A DNA stretch of 64,000 nt from [Leptolyngbya] sp. JSC-1. Lineage in GTDB: Bacteria > Cyanobacteriota > Cyanobacteriia > Elainellales > Elainellaceae. Shown here piece by piece: positions 26,283 to 35,044 of the stretch (position 1 is the first letter of the stretch; every line of letters begins with the position of its first letter). Position numbers and translations under genes: made by a program. The notes under the pieces are model-generated. The model did not search any database and was not told where the DNA came from. It worked only from the letters and a program-made list of their open reading frames with translations. The DNA is taken from the NCBI GenBank assembly GCA_000733415.1, contig KL662191.1, forward strand, positions 3,745,714 through 3,809,713, read 5' to 3'.

Positions 26283-26360
26283 GACTCAACTCTAGCCGAG
26301 TCATCAACAGGGAACACACGACTTGCCGACAGGGTCCTTTTTGGAAACTGTCGGTTTTTT
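26283..26360 (+). ncRNA. Candidate small RNA upstream of minC
   Basis: About 78 nt ending in a textbook intrinsic terminator, in a gap with no plus-strand gene before it. A first hairpin, GACTC-N10-GAGTC (about 26284-26303), is followed by an unpaired stretch containing ACAGGGAACACACGAC and then the terminator stem. A CATACT box at 26271-26276 could be the -10, giving a start near 26283; no good -35 is seen. Two hairpins around an A/C-rich single-stranded core recall the Yfr2-class RNAs of cyanobacteria (GGAAACA-type motif), but the match is too loose to assign. The rest of the gap, 26361-26684, has no gene; it holds a TTTGGTTCTG triplication (26475-26504) and repeated AACTGCA near 26626-26655. 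Confidence 0.5.
26326..26360 (+). terminator. Intrinsic terminator with no upstream gene
   Basis: CCGACAG (26326-26332) pairs perfectly with CTGTCGG (26348-26354), followed at once by six T. The loop contains GGTCCTTTTTGGAAA. Orientation is plus, while the nearest coding gene to the left is the divergent minC, so it must end an unannotated transcript. Confidence 0.9.
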
Positions 26361-26684
26361 GTTGCAAGCATCATAAATCACCCACATGGGCGGAACATCC
26401 GAGACAACACCGAACCTCACCTTTTCTATTTATAGCTATAAAGAGATTGAGTGATATTCAAATTATTCTTGAGGTTTGGCTCTGTTTGGTTCTGTTTGGT
26501 TCTGTCTTGAAGTAGTTGGCACAGATTTTGTTGAAATAGTCTAATATACATGCCTTAATGGCGATGCCGCGCTGGACCGCAAAGATCTAGATTGTGGTAG
26601 CCGTTTATTTCCTTACCCTTAACCTGTAACTGCAAACTAACTGCACATTAACTGCACACTGTAATTGCTTGCCCAGAACGACTC

Positions 26685-27410
26685 ATGGCTACAGAAGACG
26701 ACCAAATGGAGCTGTTCAGCGCGATTGCTGCCAATCCGAAACCTGCCGCAGCCCTTGATCCAAATTTCGATCCAGAGTTAATTCCCACCAGTGCCAAAGT
26801 GCCTGTTCTCCCTGGAACCTATGGATCAATGGAAGAAATGTCGCTGCATTGCAACCGCTGCCACCGCTGCGACCTAGGGGCCACCCGCACTTATGCCGTA
26901 GTGGGGCGAGGCAACCCTCAAGCACCGATTTTGATCGTGGGAGAAGGACCAGGCCAGAACGAGGATGAAACTGGATTACCCTTTGTCGGCAAAGCCGGAC
27001 AGTTGCTCGACAAGATTTTAGAGTCAGTAAAGCTGACCGAGGCGGACGTTTTTATCTGCAACATTGTAAAATGTCGCCCTCCTGGTAACCGTACTCCTAC
27101 GCAGGATGAGATGGATGCTTGCCGTCCCTATTTGTTGGAGCAGATTCGCATGGTTGATCCACAGATCATCCTGCTATCAGGGGCATCGGCGGTCCGAGGG
27201 TTGATCGGCGACAAACGCGGCATTACCAAAATCCGAGGTGAGTGGATCGAGTGGGAAGGACGGCTCTGTATGCCGGTGTTCCACCCAGCCTATTTGCTGC
27301 GGAACCCTTCGCGAGAGAAGGGCAGTCCCAAGTGGTTAATGTGGCAGGATATTCAGGCAGTGCGCACCAAGTTGGATCAACTTCAGCAAGCCAGCGCAAA
27401 TGCAGATTAG
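26685..27410 (+). CDS. Family 4 (Fe-S) uracil-DNA glycosylase
   Basis: A 241-residue DNA repair enzyme that removes uracil from DNA. Motif 1 is VGEGPGQNEDETGLPFVGKA and motif 2 is VFHPAYLLRNPS. Four cysteines fit the [4Fe-4S] pattern of family 4 enzymes: Cys59, Cys62, Cys130 and Cys146, with spacings of 3, 68 and 16. The sequence KCRPPGNRTPTQDEMDACRP is characteristic. The N-terminal 45 residues are a variable extension. It is sometimes annotated as phage SPO1 DNA-polymerase-related protein. Single gene, convergent with the Omp85 gene, whose stop lies 13 bp away. Confidence 0.96.
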   Translation: MATEDDQMELFSAIAANPKPAAALDPNFDPELIPTSAKVPVLPGTYGSMEEMSLHCNRCHRCDLGATRTYAVVGRGNPQAPILIVGEGPGQNEDETGLPFVGKAGQLLDKILESVKLTEADVFICNIVKCRPPGNRTPTQDEMDACRPYLLEQIRMVDPQIILLSGASAVRGLIGDKRGITKIRGEWIEWEGRLCMPVFHPAYLLRNPSREKGSPKWLMWQDIQAVRTKLDQLQQASANAD

Positions 27411-27423
27411 GCCCTAAAGCCAT

Positions 27424-29340
27424 CTAGAATTTCTCCCCGGCAGTCAGTACGACCTGACTGGCTCCATCATCGTTGATGCTGAATTCGAGCCGGAATAAGC
27501 CCAAATCAGTGTCAGCTCGTAATCCCAGACCAAAGACAAAGCCGTCTTCTGGTTTGCGCCGACTCACGGAAGGCTCGCCAATCACGTCATCGGCAGACCC
27601 CAACGTAGAAGCAAAACCGCTAAAAATAGCGCCACCCAAATTCACATCGCGCCGCAGTAGCTCGAAGTTGATAATTGGGAAGCGGTATTCGGCTGCCACA
27701 AGGGCAAATCGACTGCCCGAAGCCAGACCATCTCCGGCATAGCTACCCAGCGGCCCCGCCTCAATACTGAAGGCATCGTAGGGCGGCACATCGCCAAACA
27801 TAGCCCCCGCTTGGGCATTGAACACGAGTGTCCGCGGTCCTTCTGCAAAACCGAATAGATCGAGGGGGAGGAAGTGGGTGTAGTTGGCGCTAAGGCGCGT
27901 GTAGGTGATACTGGCAGCCCCAATTGGTATGGCTTGGTCAATTCCGAACCGAAGCCGGTCGCCATCAAGCGGTCGATCGAGGTTGTCCAGCCGATTCAGT
28001 TCGCCGGAAAACTGAACGGTTAGTAGCTCGTCAAAATCAGAGCCGACAATCAGCCGTTCGCCCAGTTGATCCCGGTCAAAGGTGTCACGTTCAAAGGCGG
28101 AATTATGGATCGACACCTGCTGATAGTTGACTCCAAGTGCCAGAGTTAGGTCAGTAGCCACTGGCCGAAACACCTCTACGCCGCCGCCAAACCGGTGGAC
28201 CCAAGGCGTGTTGCGGTTCGGCAAATCCACATCGCGAGCACCACCTGCAAAGACTCGCTGCACCGAGCGCTGGTTGAAGATGTTAAAGGAAATGCCGGTA
28301 GGATCGTTGCCAATCCACGGATCCCGAAATACCAACTCGGTGTCAAATACCTGCACCCCTCCTCGGATTTGCAAGGTTAGCTCTTGATCATTGCCGCCCA
28401 AATTTAAAAATCTGACGCTACCGTCGGCAGATAGCCCTGTGTTTTCGTCAGGGCCTTGGCCTAAAGCTGGATTCTGCTGAAACGGGCCTTCCAGCGCCGA
28501 GGGAGAGGGGTTGACCGAATACAGCCCTAACACGATAGGGCTTCGCTCTTCCACCAAAATCACCATGATCGCTTCATCAGGATTGGCGGTAGGTTCCAGT
28601 TCAATCCCAGCAGAGCGGACGACTGCCATCCGTGAAAGCCGATCTAACCCTTGTTGCGCTAATACTTCGTCATACGGTGTGCCTGCTTCCAGATCAAATT
28701 CCCGTAAAAATACGGAAGGGCGGGTATGACCCTCAAAAATTTCACCATCTCTTCTGAAAAATCTGACTTCAATATCGGTGATTGTCTGTCCAGATCCGGC
28801 AGGAGCAATGCCATCAAAAAGTAGACTTGGGCCAGCAGGAGTAAATTCTACTTGCAGAGGCTCGGCTGTTTCTGGTTCAGAATCTTCCTCAGATTGGGAC
28901 GCGGGCGGGGTTTGAGAGGTAGTCTCAGGAGCGGTTAGATCAGCAGCTGAATTGGAAGAGGCATCTGGTAAGGGTGCGTCTGATAACGGTACATCTGGTA
29001 GGGGCGCATCTGGTAAAGGTGCGTCTGTGGAAAAATCAATGGACACTGGTTCGCGAATCGTTGAATCTGTCTCAGAGGCAGTTTCAGCCGGCGCTAATTC
29101 AGGGGCAACATCAAGTTCAGCCGGAGTGTCAGCCAGAATCAGATCAGTTGAGGTTGCATCTGATGGCGCTGTTTCCCAGCTATAGTACAAAACGCTTGGC
29201 TTTGGAATGGGCAGTTCAGCGTTGCTCTTGTCTACGAAAACTAAGGGCAGTCCAACTCCTAACAAAGCCGTTAAAACAGGCGTCCAACCAGGTGGAATAG
29301 CCAGGGATAAGGCACACGATCGGGTTTGTTTAGTACTCAC
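27424..29340 (-). CDS. Omp85/BamA-family outer membrane protein, single POTRA
   Basis: A 638-residue outer-membrane barrel protein. The N-terminus has a hydrophobic segment (LTALLGVGLPLVFV) as signal peptide. A Pro/Asp/Ser/Glu-rich linker of about 130 residues follows, with a repeat PDAPLPDVPLSDAPLPDA. One POTRA-like domain (ITDIEVRFFRRDGEIFEGHT, LDRLSRMAVVRSAGIEL) precedes the surface-antigen barrel. In the barrel, FRDPWIGND, ITYTRLSANYTHFLP and ALVAAEYRFPIINFELLRRD are recognisable, and the last strand ends in Phe (VVLTAGEKF) as needed for outer-membrane insertion. Members insert or export barrel proteins. With one POTRA this is closer to the short cyanobacterial paralogues than to BamA itself. 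The acidic linker is unusually long. Minus strand; 111 bp before the next gene. Confidence 0.93.
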   Translation of the reverse strand: MSTKQTRSCALSLAIPPGWTPVLTALLGVGLPLVFVDKSNAELPIPKPSVLYYSWETAPSDATSTDLILADTPAELDVAPELAPAETASETDSTIREPVSIDFSTDAPLPDAPLPDVPLSDAPLPDASSNSAADLTAPETTSQTPPASQSEEDSEPETAEPLQVEFTPAGPSLLFDGIAPAGSGQTITDIEVRFFRRDGEIFEGHTRPSVFLREFDLEAGTPYDEVLAQQGLDRLSRMAVVRSAGIELEPTANPDEAIMVILVEERSPIVLGLYSVNPSPSALEGPFQQNPALGQGPDENTGLSADGSVRFLNLGGNDQELTLQIRGGVQVFDTELVFRDPWIGNDPTGISFNIFNQRSVQRVFAGGARDVDLPNRNTPWVHRFGGGVEVFRPVATDLTLALGVNYQQVSIHNSAFERDTFDRDQLGERLIVGSDFDELLTVQFSGELNRLDNLDRPLDGDRLRFGIDQAIPIGAASITYTRLSANYTHFLPLDLFGFAEGPRTLVFNAQAGAMFGDVPPYDAFSIEAGPLGSYAGDGLASGSRFALVAAEYRFPIINFELLRRDVNLGGAIFSGFASTLGSADDVIGEPSVSRRKPEDGFVFGLGLRADTDLGLFRLEFSINDDGASQVVLTAGEKF

Positions 29341-29450
29341 ACCACTGTCTCCAAAAAACCGAGTACCAAAATCAAATCAGATCTTGCTGAAGCGGGCAAT
29401 GATGTTGCACCACTTCTAGTCTGGAAATTAATCAAAATCAATCTTTAAAT

Positions 29451-30038
29451 TTATGAATCAATGCTGCCGGCCTGGCAATCTCTCAACCAGAGGCGAATCG
29501 CTTGGGCAATCACGCCTTGGCTGCTGTCGCGGGGTGGGGTCGGAGGTTCGTCACCAGGGTAATTGCCTACTGTCGAAAGCATGAGCACAAACCGCCAACT
29601 ATTTTCGGTTTGAGCCAGAAAGAGCCAATGGTAGTGCTGTAACTGAAAGGCTTCTCCCGAAAAGTATTGTCGCTCTAGCGTGGTGAAGAAAACCTGCGGC
29701 ACTTCGCTCTCGGTGGCCGATTGATATTCTCCAGCCTTGAGGGTGAGTGGCTCGTATTCTGGATTGCCCGCTAGCAGAACGTAGCCGGGGCGTTCACGGG
29801 TGCGATGCTCAGTATAGGCCCGTTGGCTAACTCGATTGGCATAGCTAGGCAAATCGCGCAGCAGCAGCGGTATCAAGGCTTCGAGCCGGTTGGGACACTC
29901 TATCTTAGGGCGGATGGGGGTGGAAGCAGGAGTGGAGGAAGTAAATTGCGTTTGAGCGGCAGCCGATGCAGGCCCCCAGGCACTGACTAAGGCTAGGAGG
30001 ATTAGAGTGAAGCGATATGCTGGGTTGCTGGTATGCAT
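29451..30038 (-). CDS. Exported hypothetical protein
   Basis: I place the start at ATG 30038 (195 residues), because this puts the signal peptide RFTLILLALVSAWGPASAAA at the N-terminus with cleavage after AxA. The frame stays open to ATG 30104, but that would overlap the upstream cyclase gene by 55 bp. The mature part has no family I can name. It contains CPNRLEALIPLLLRDLPSYA, RERPGYVLLAGNPEYEPLTL, and two cysteines (near the start and in WLRDCQAG) that could form a disulphide. Predicted mixed alpha/beta, periplasmic. It follows the diguanylate cyclase gene by 11 bp, so they are probably co-transcribed. Confidence 0.8.
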   Translation of the reverse strand: MHTSNPAYRFTLILLALVSAWGPASAAAQTQFTSSTPASTPIRPKIECPNRLEALIPLLLRDLPSYANRVSQRAYTEHRTRERPGYVLLAGNPEYEPLTLKAGEYQSATESEVPQVFFTTLERQYFSGEAFQLQHYHWLFLAQTENSWRFVLMLSTVGNYPGDEPPTPPRDSSQGVIAQAIRLWLRDCQAGSIDS

Positions 30039-30049
30039 GCTGGGGTTGC

Positions 30050-31123
30050 TTAAGCGAGGCGCAGATCGCATTCCCCTAGAGAAAGGCGATTGATGACCGT
30101 GCAATTCCGTCCTCTTGATTTTGCCCGATAAAGGGCGCTATCGGCACTCTGGATCAGCTGGTTCAGGGAACTGCTGGAGTGAGGTACGGTACTAGCAATG
30201 CCAACACTCAGCGTCACGTAGGGACTGACCGCTGAACCCTGATGGGAAATCTGGAGCTGTCTAATCACAGTCTGAATTTTGCGGGCAACTTGAATTGCTC
30301 CTAGGGCTGGCGTATCGGGCAGAATCAGAGCAAACTCTTCACCGCCATAGCGGGCTACTAGATCCGCCGGGCGTGCAGCCGCTTTGATCAAAGCATTTGC
30401 GACTCGACGCAGACATTCATCTCCGGCTTGATGCCCATAGGTGTCGTTGTATTGCTTAAAGAAATCGATGTCGCAAAGAATAATAGAAAGGGGAGCCTGT
30501 TTGCGTTTGAGCCGCCACCATTCTTGATTTAACCGGTCATCAAAATGACGACGATTGGCAACCTGAGTCAGCCCATCCATAAACGCCAACCGCTCTAATT
30601 CCTGATTAGCCTCGTGCAGTACAACTTCAATCGCAGTGCATCGCTGAATTTCTTGCTCTAGTGCCTCGGTTCGTTCTCGCACTTTCTGCTCTAAAGACTG
30701 AGAGTAGTCCTCTAGCTTGCGGCGTGACTGCTGAATTTCCTGAGACATTTGGTTAAAGGACTTTGCCAAAACCGCCAATTCTTCTACCCGCCCCACATCA
30801 ACCAGTTGACATTCACCTTGGGCAATTCTGCGGCTGGCTTCGCTTAAACGCAAAATCGGCTGAGCCAACTTACGGCTGAGGTAAAGCACCATAGCCAGAG
30901 TGACGCTCACCGAGAGCAGGCACAGCATTAAAGTGATCAGTGTATGATCCAGATCATTCGTTTGCTGATTTTGCAATGACAGCAGCCCAATCACTCCCAC
31001 CGTGGTCAACATCTGTAACAGGCAGGGGAACACCAGGATCAGCAACAGCGGGATACTTTTAGACGGTTTTGGATTAAGCGCCGTATCAGGCATCAGAGCA
31101 GCGAGTCGAATTGGCAGGTGCAT
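30050..31123 (-). CDS. Membrane-bound HAMP-GGDEF diguanylate cyclase
   Basis: About 357 residues from ATG 31123; a TTG 13 codons upstream is an alternative. Two membrane helices (IPLLLILVFPCLLQMLTTVG and LITLMLCLLSVSVTLAMVLY) are separated by only a dozen residues, so there is no periplasmic sensor domain to speak of. A HAMP linker and a coiled coil (LEQKVRERTEALEQEIQRCT) lead to the cyclase: DGLTQVANRRHFDDRL, CDIDFFKQYNDTYGHQAGDE, and GGEEF preceded by the inhibitory site RPAD at the standard spacing. It synthesises cyclic di-GMP and should be product-inhibited. The domain is close in sequence to that of the ATPase-GGDEF protein at 17.3 kb. Followed by an exported hypothetical protein. Confidence 0.95.
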   Translation of the reverse strand: MHLPIRLAALMPDTALNPKPSKSIPLLLILVFPCLLQMLTTVGVIGLLSLQNQQTNDLDHTLITLMLCLLSVSVTLAMVLYLSRKLAQPILRLSEASRRIAQGECQLVDVGRVEELAVLAKSFNQMSQEIQQSRRKLEDYSQSLEQKVRERTEALEQEIQRCTAIEVVLHEANQELERLAFMDGLTQVANRRHFDDRLNQEWWRLKRKQAPLSIILCDIDFFKQYNDTYGHQAGDECLRRVANALIKAAARPADLVARYGGEEFALILPDTPALGAIQVARKIQTVIRQLQISHQGSAVSPYVTLSVGIASTVPHSSSSLNQLIQSADSALYRAKSRGRNCTVINRLSLGECDLRLA

Positions 31124-31681
31124 AGGGACGGGGAGAATAGCAATGGGTTTCGCGCAGCGCAAGCGCTAGATGACCTACACCATAAAGCTAGATCTAGAAC
31201 AGAGACGTGAAAATTAACCTAAAATTAAGGCGAGTGATGAGCTTAAGGTGAATAATGCGAAGAGGTAGATGCGGGCTTCACGGCAAATCCGTTGAGAGAC
31301 CCAGGTGAGTTCTTCCTAAACCCTGCCTGAGCTTGCTGGACGGTGCACCTAACCTAAGAGTATTTGAGGCGACTAAGCATAGATAAACGCTTCCCTGAAT
31401 TACGGCTCTATAAATTTGACCGCAACTGGAATCGGGGAAGTAAAAAGTCAGCATTAAGTCAGTTAATTTAAGTCAGCTAATTAAAACGGCAAGTAGCGCC
31501 TTTTAAGCTCTATACAAACTCTATACAAGAGAATCAACACGCTACTGGTGATTTCCGAAAGTAATCCCAAAATAAGGACGCTGCACGGAAAAGTAATAGT
31601 TGATATCTCTAGATCTTATGAAAATCTTTTGATATCGCTCTCCGTACTTTCTCTACAGATCACCTAGGTGAATGACTGTAA
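31124..31681. other. Intergenic stretch, no gene supported
   Basis: Upstream region of the cyclase gene and downstream region of pyrF (both minus). I see repeated AGTCAG(T/C)TAATT near 31455-31480 and a CTCTATACAA(A/G) duplication near 31509-31530, but no open frame with coding character and no terminator with a T-run. Confidence 0.5.
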
Positions 31682-32392
31682 TCACAGCAATTCTGCTGAG
31701 ATGCGCTCGAATGCTGCCGCTGGGTCAGCTGCTGTAGTGATAGGGCGACCAATCACCAGGTAATTAGCTCCTGCTTTTAGAGCGGCGGCTGGGGTCATGG
31801 CCCGCTGTTGGTCGCCTTTCTCAGCCCAAGTGGGACGCACACCTGGACAGACTAACAAAAATTCCTCGCCACAGATACTACGAAGCTGTGCCACTTCTTG
31901 AGGCGAGCAGACAGCACCTGCTAAACCGCTGGCCTGAGCCAATAGAGCCATTTGTAGGGCATAATCGTTCAGCTCTAGGGGAATCTTCAGCTCCAAGGCT
32001 AAAGTGCGGGCCGTTAGGCTAGTCAATACGGTAATTGCAATCAGATTGGGCGGCTCTACGTTACTAGCCATTGCCCCTGCGACCGCAGCAGCTTGGGCTG
32101 CCTGTAAAGCTGTTTGGCCGGCAGCAGCATGCACCGTGAGTAGTTCGACACCATACTGAGCGGCAGAACGGCAAGCTCCGGCCATGGTGTTGGGAATATC
32201 GTGAAACTTAAGGTCGAGGAAGACTTTTTTTTGCCGTTCTTTGAGAATCGCTAAAATTCTGGCTCCGCTACCGACAAATAGCTCTAGTCCCACCTTCCAA
32301 AACGTCACCTGAGGCAGTTGGTCGAGGAGGGCTAGGGCAGCAGCTTCCGTAGGAACATCTAAAGGCACAATAATCTGATCGGCTGGTGACAT
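31682..32392 (-). CDS. pyrF: Orotidine-5'-phosphate decarboxylase
   Basis: A 236-residue (beta/alpha)8 enzyme making UMP from OMP, the last step of de novo pyrimidine synthesis. The catalytic tetrad region is FLDLKFHDIPNT, with Asp60, Lys62 and Asp65 in this numbering. Further motifs are FWKVGLELF, LTVHAAAG, VCPGVRP and the phosphate-binding YLVIGRPITTAADP. I chose ATG 32392, just before the first core strand (QIIVPLDVP). A GTG at 32440 would add 16 residues without homology support. It is a single minus-strand gene. Confidence 0.97.
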   Translation of the reverse strand: MSPADQIIVPLDVPTEAAALALLDQLPQVTFWKVGLELFVGSGARILAILKERQKKVFLDLKFHDIPNTMAGACRSAAQYGVELLTVHAAAGQTALQAAQAAAVAGAMASNVEPPNLIAITVLTSLTARTLALELKIPLELNDYALQMALLAQASGLAGAVCSPQEVAQLRSICGEEFLLVCPGVRPTWAEKGDQQRAMTPAAALKAGANYLVIGRPITTAADPAAAFERISAELL

Positions 32393-32602
32393 ATCGACTG
32401 AGGTACAGGAGAGCTGAGGTGCAGGAGAAATGATGGACACTCGTTAAAAACTAGCAGTAAATTTGTGTTGTTTTAGTAAAGTCGAATAATTCCCCCTTGT
32501 TTCTACGGATGCAGCTACCTATGATGTGATCAATCTAACTTTCATCCTTGGTTGGCAGTTAAAACGTATAAATCATTGGTTTAGGATCATAGGTCAGAAT
32601 TA

Positions 32603-32629
32603 GGGCATCAAGCGTGGATGCCCTTTTTT
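32603..32629 (+). terminator. Intrinsic terminator with no upstream gene (second candidate sRNA)
   Basis: GGGCATC (32603-32609) pairs perfectly with GATGCCC (32617-32623), followed by six T and then CTTT. On the plus strand nothing coding precedes it: pyrF runs away to the left. On the minus strand, where the helicase gene ends, no T-run follows the stem. A TATAAA box at 32567-32572 could be a -10, giving a transcript of only about 50 nt starting near 32580. Either a short sRNA or the end of a transcript antisense to the pyrF leader. Confidence 0.85.
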
Positions 32630-32665
32630 CTTTGGGAACTGCTAGTTGTCTTGCTAATTGTTTTG

Positions 32666-35044
32666 CTAGTTGTCTTCATCGTCAATCACCGCAGCGCGGT
32701 CCAGTAGCAGCAAGTTACGCAGGGCATCGGTATCCAGTTCGGTAAGCCAGGTTTCGCCCGCGCCCACTACTTGTTCTGATAAGGCTTTTTTGCTCTCGAT
32801 TAGCTCGTGGATTTTTTCTTCTAAAGTGCCGGTGCAGACAAATTTGTGCACCTGGACATTGCGAGTTTGGCCGATGCGGAAGACACGGTCGGTGGCCTGA
32901 TTCTCAACAGCCGGGTTCCACCAGCGATCAAAGTGAAAGACGTGATTTGCTCGCGTTAGGTTTAGGCCCACACCACCCGCCTTTAGGGACAGGATAAAAA
33001 TGCGGGGTCCCTGCGGATCATTCTGGAAGCGGTCGATCATCTCTTCGCGCTGCTTTTTCGAGGTGCTGCCGTAGAGGAAGATCACCTCCCGGTTAAAGGT
33101 GCGTTCTAGGTGGGGTTGCAACAGCTTACCCCACTCGGCAAATTGGGTAAAGATCAGACAGCGGTCACCTTCTAGCAGTAGCTCTTCCAGCATTTCTTCG
33201 AGCCGTTGCAGTTTGCCGGAAGCCAGCCGAAAGTCGGAGAGGTTGGTCTGCTCCAAGGACGTGTCTTCCTGGAACAGCAATGGATGGTTGCAAACTTGTT
33301 TGAGGCGAGTCAAGAGAGCCAAAATCATGCCCCGCCGCTGGATACCTTCAGCCGATTCGATCTCAACGAGAGATTGATCGACCAACTGCTGATAGAGTGT
33401 TCCTTGCTCGGCAGACAGACCACAGAAGACGGTCATCTCCTGCTTCTCTGGCAGATCCTGAATAATTGTCCGGTCGGTTTTGAGTCGGCGTAGAATAAAG
33501 GGCTGCACCAGAGAGCGCAGGGTCTTGAGGGAAGCGGTATCGCCGTAGCGTTCAATTGGGATGGCAAAGCGGCGCTGAAAAAAATTCTTGGGTCCTAAAT
33601 AGCCCGGATTCAGGAAGTCCATAATCGACCAAAGCTCGCTCAGCCGGTTTTCAACCGGGGTACCGGTAAGGGCAATGCGAAACTGGGCATCGAGCTGCCG
33701 CACCGCCTGGGACTGCTTCGCGTCGGCGTTTTTGATGTTTTGGGCTTCATCAAGCACAATTCCTTGCCAACTCACAGTTTGCAGCGCTTTCAGGTCCCGG
33801 TGAACGAGGGAATAGCTGGTAATCACCAGGTGCTGCTTTTGCACAGCTTTGGCCAACGCTTTGCCCTGGGGGCGGCGGTCGCCGTGGTGCACAATGGCTT
33901 TGATGCTGGGACCAAATCGCCTGATCTCTCGTTCCCAGTTGCCCAGCACCGAGGTGGGGCAAACCAGCAGCGTTGGTTTGCCCAGCAGGTCTTGGGCCTG
34001 CAAATGCAGCATAAAAGCAATGAGCTGAATGGTTTTGCCTAGCCCCATATCGTCGGCTAAACATGCTCCCAATCCCCAGCGTTCCAAAAAAGCTAGCCAG
34101 GAAGCTCCGCGTACCTGATAAGGCCGCAGCTCGCCCCGAAACGATTGGGGCACTTCGATCGGCTCGACGCTCTGGTTGCCGGAAGTGAGGGTGTTGATCA
34201 GCTCTTGCAAGGCACCGGACGCCTCAAACCCCAAAACCGGCAGCTTTTCTATCATCTGGGTGTCGCCGGTACTAATGCGCAGGGCATCTTCCAGCGACAG
34301 GGAGGTCTGGTCTTTGCGGCTCTCAAAAAAAGCTTGAGCGGCGCGGATATCTTGCGGGCGTAGCTCCACCCATTCGCCGTTGATTTCCACTAGAGGCGTT
34401 TTCAGGGCAACTAGCCGATCAAACTCGCTGCGAGACAACCGCTGGCCGCCAATCGTTAGCTCCCATTTGAAGTTGAGCAAACTCTGTAAACCGAGCCGTT
34501 GATTTTTGCCCAGCTTGGGTGTCTCGGCCTGGACTCGCAGGCCCAATCGATTGGCCCAGCCTTCCTGATTGGCTAAGTTCGGCGGTAGGATGACGCCAAA
34601 CCCACTGTCCTGTAAACGCCAAGCCGTGGCTTTAATGAATTCGTATACTTGCAGCGGATTCAGCTGGCAGGACTGGGGTTGGGCCGTTTGTAAACTTGGC
34701 TCCAGTACTGGATAAAGCCGTGATGCTAGGCCCAAGCCGGCCAACAGGGTTTCCTGTGGAGCTTCAATCGTGCGGCCCATATACTCCAGTCGATCCACCG
34801 GATTATTCCAGACCACTCTGGCACTAACCAAGAAATCTGGGTCATGCACCGATTGCAGGAAGTACTCCAGGGTCCAGTCCTGCCCACTGGTGGGGGGATG
34901 AAGGTAGAAGCAAGTCCGAAACGCAATCTGCCGCTGGGACTGGCGCTGCACGGGTGCAGTCCATTGCTGCAGCGCTGCTTCTAGACGCTCTAGACGGGGT
35001 GCTTCGCCTTTGAAGTTTTTTCGTGTCCTAATGCCTGAAGCCAT
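32666..35044 (-). CDS. SNF2-family helicase, C-terminal ATPase part (frameshifted from upstream frame)
   Basis: This frame carries the full motor of a bacterial SNF2/HepA-type DNA-dependent ATPase: Walker A GACLADDMGLGKTIQLIAF, the DExH-like box VLDEAQNIKN, motif III ALTGTPVENRL, and in the second RecA lobe ILSLKAGGVGLNLTRANHVF with DRWWNPAVENQATDRVFRIG. Such proteins remodel protein-nucleic acid complexes; the bacterial role is often linked to RNA polymerase recycling or repair. The ATG at 35044 is probably not the true start. The preceding frame (34990-36144) encodes the N-terminal region, the two overlap by 55 bp, and a -1 shift on an A6 run would join them into one protein of about 1160 residues. 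Residues before FKGEAPRLERL are therefore probably not made as written. Confidence 0.93.
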   Translation of the reverse strand: MASGIRTRKNFKGEAPRLERLEAALQQWTAPVQRQSQRQIAFRTCFYLHPPTSGQDWTLEYFLQSVHDPDFLVSARVVWNNPVDRLEYMGRTIEAPQETLLAGLGLASRLYPVLEPSLQTAQPQSCQLNPLQVYEFIKATAWRLQDSGFGVILPPNLANQEGWANRLGLRVQAETPKLGKNQRLGLQSLLNFKWELTIGGQRLSRSEFDRLVALKTPLVEINGEWVELRPQDIRAAQAFFESRKDQTSLSLEDALRISTGDTQMIEKLPVLGFEASGALQELINTLTSGNQSVEPIEVPQSFRGELRPYQVRGASWLAFLERWGLGACLADDMGLGKTIQLIAFMLHLQAQDLLGKPTLLVCPTSVLGNWEREIRRFGPSIKAIVHHGDRRPQGKALAKAVQKQHLVITSYSLVHRDLKALQTVSWQGIVLDEAQNIKNADAKQSQAVRQLDAQFRIALTGTPVENRLSELWSIMDFLNPGYLGPKNFFQRRFAIPIERYGDTASLKTLRSLVQPFILRRLKTDRTIIQDLPEKQEMTVFCGLSAEQGTLYQQLVDQSLVEIESAEGIQRRGMILALLTRLKQVCNHPLLFQEDTSLEQTNLSDFRLASGKLQRLEEMLEELLLEGDRCLIFTQFAEWGKLLQPHLERTFNREVIFLYGSTSKKQREEMIDRFQNDPQGPRIFILSLKAGGVGLNLTRANHVFHFDRWWNPAVENQATDRVFRIGQTRNVQVHKFVCTGTLEEKIHELIESKKALSEQVVGAGETWLTELDTDALRNLLLLDRAAVIDDEDN

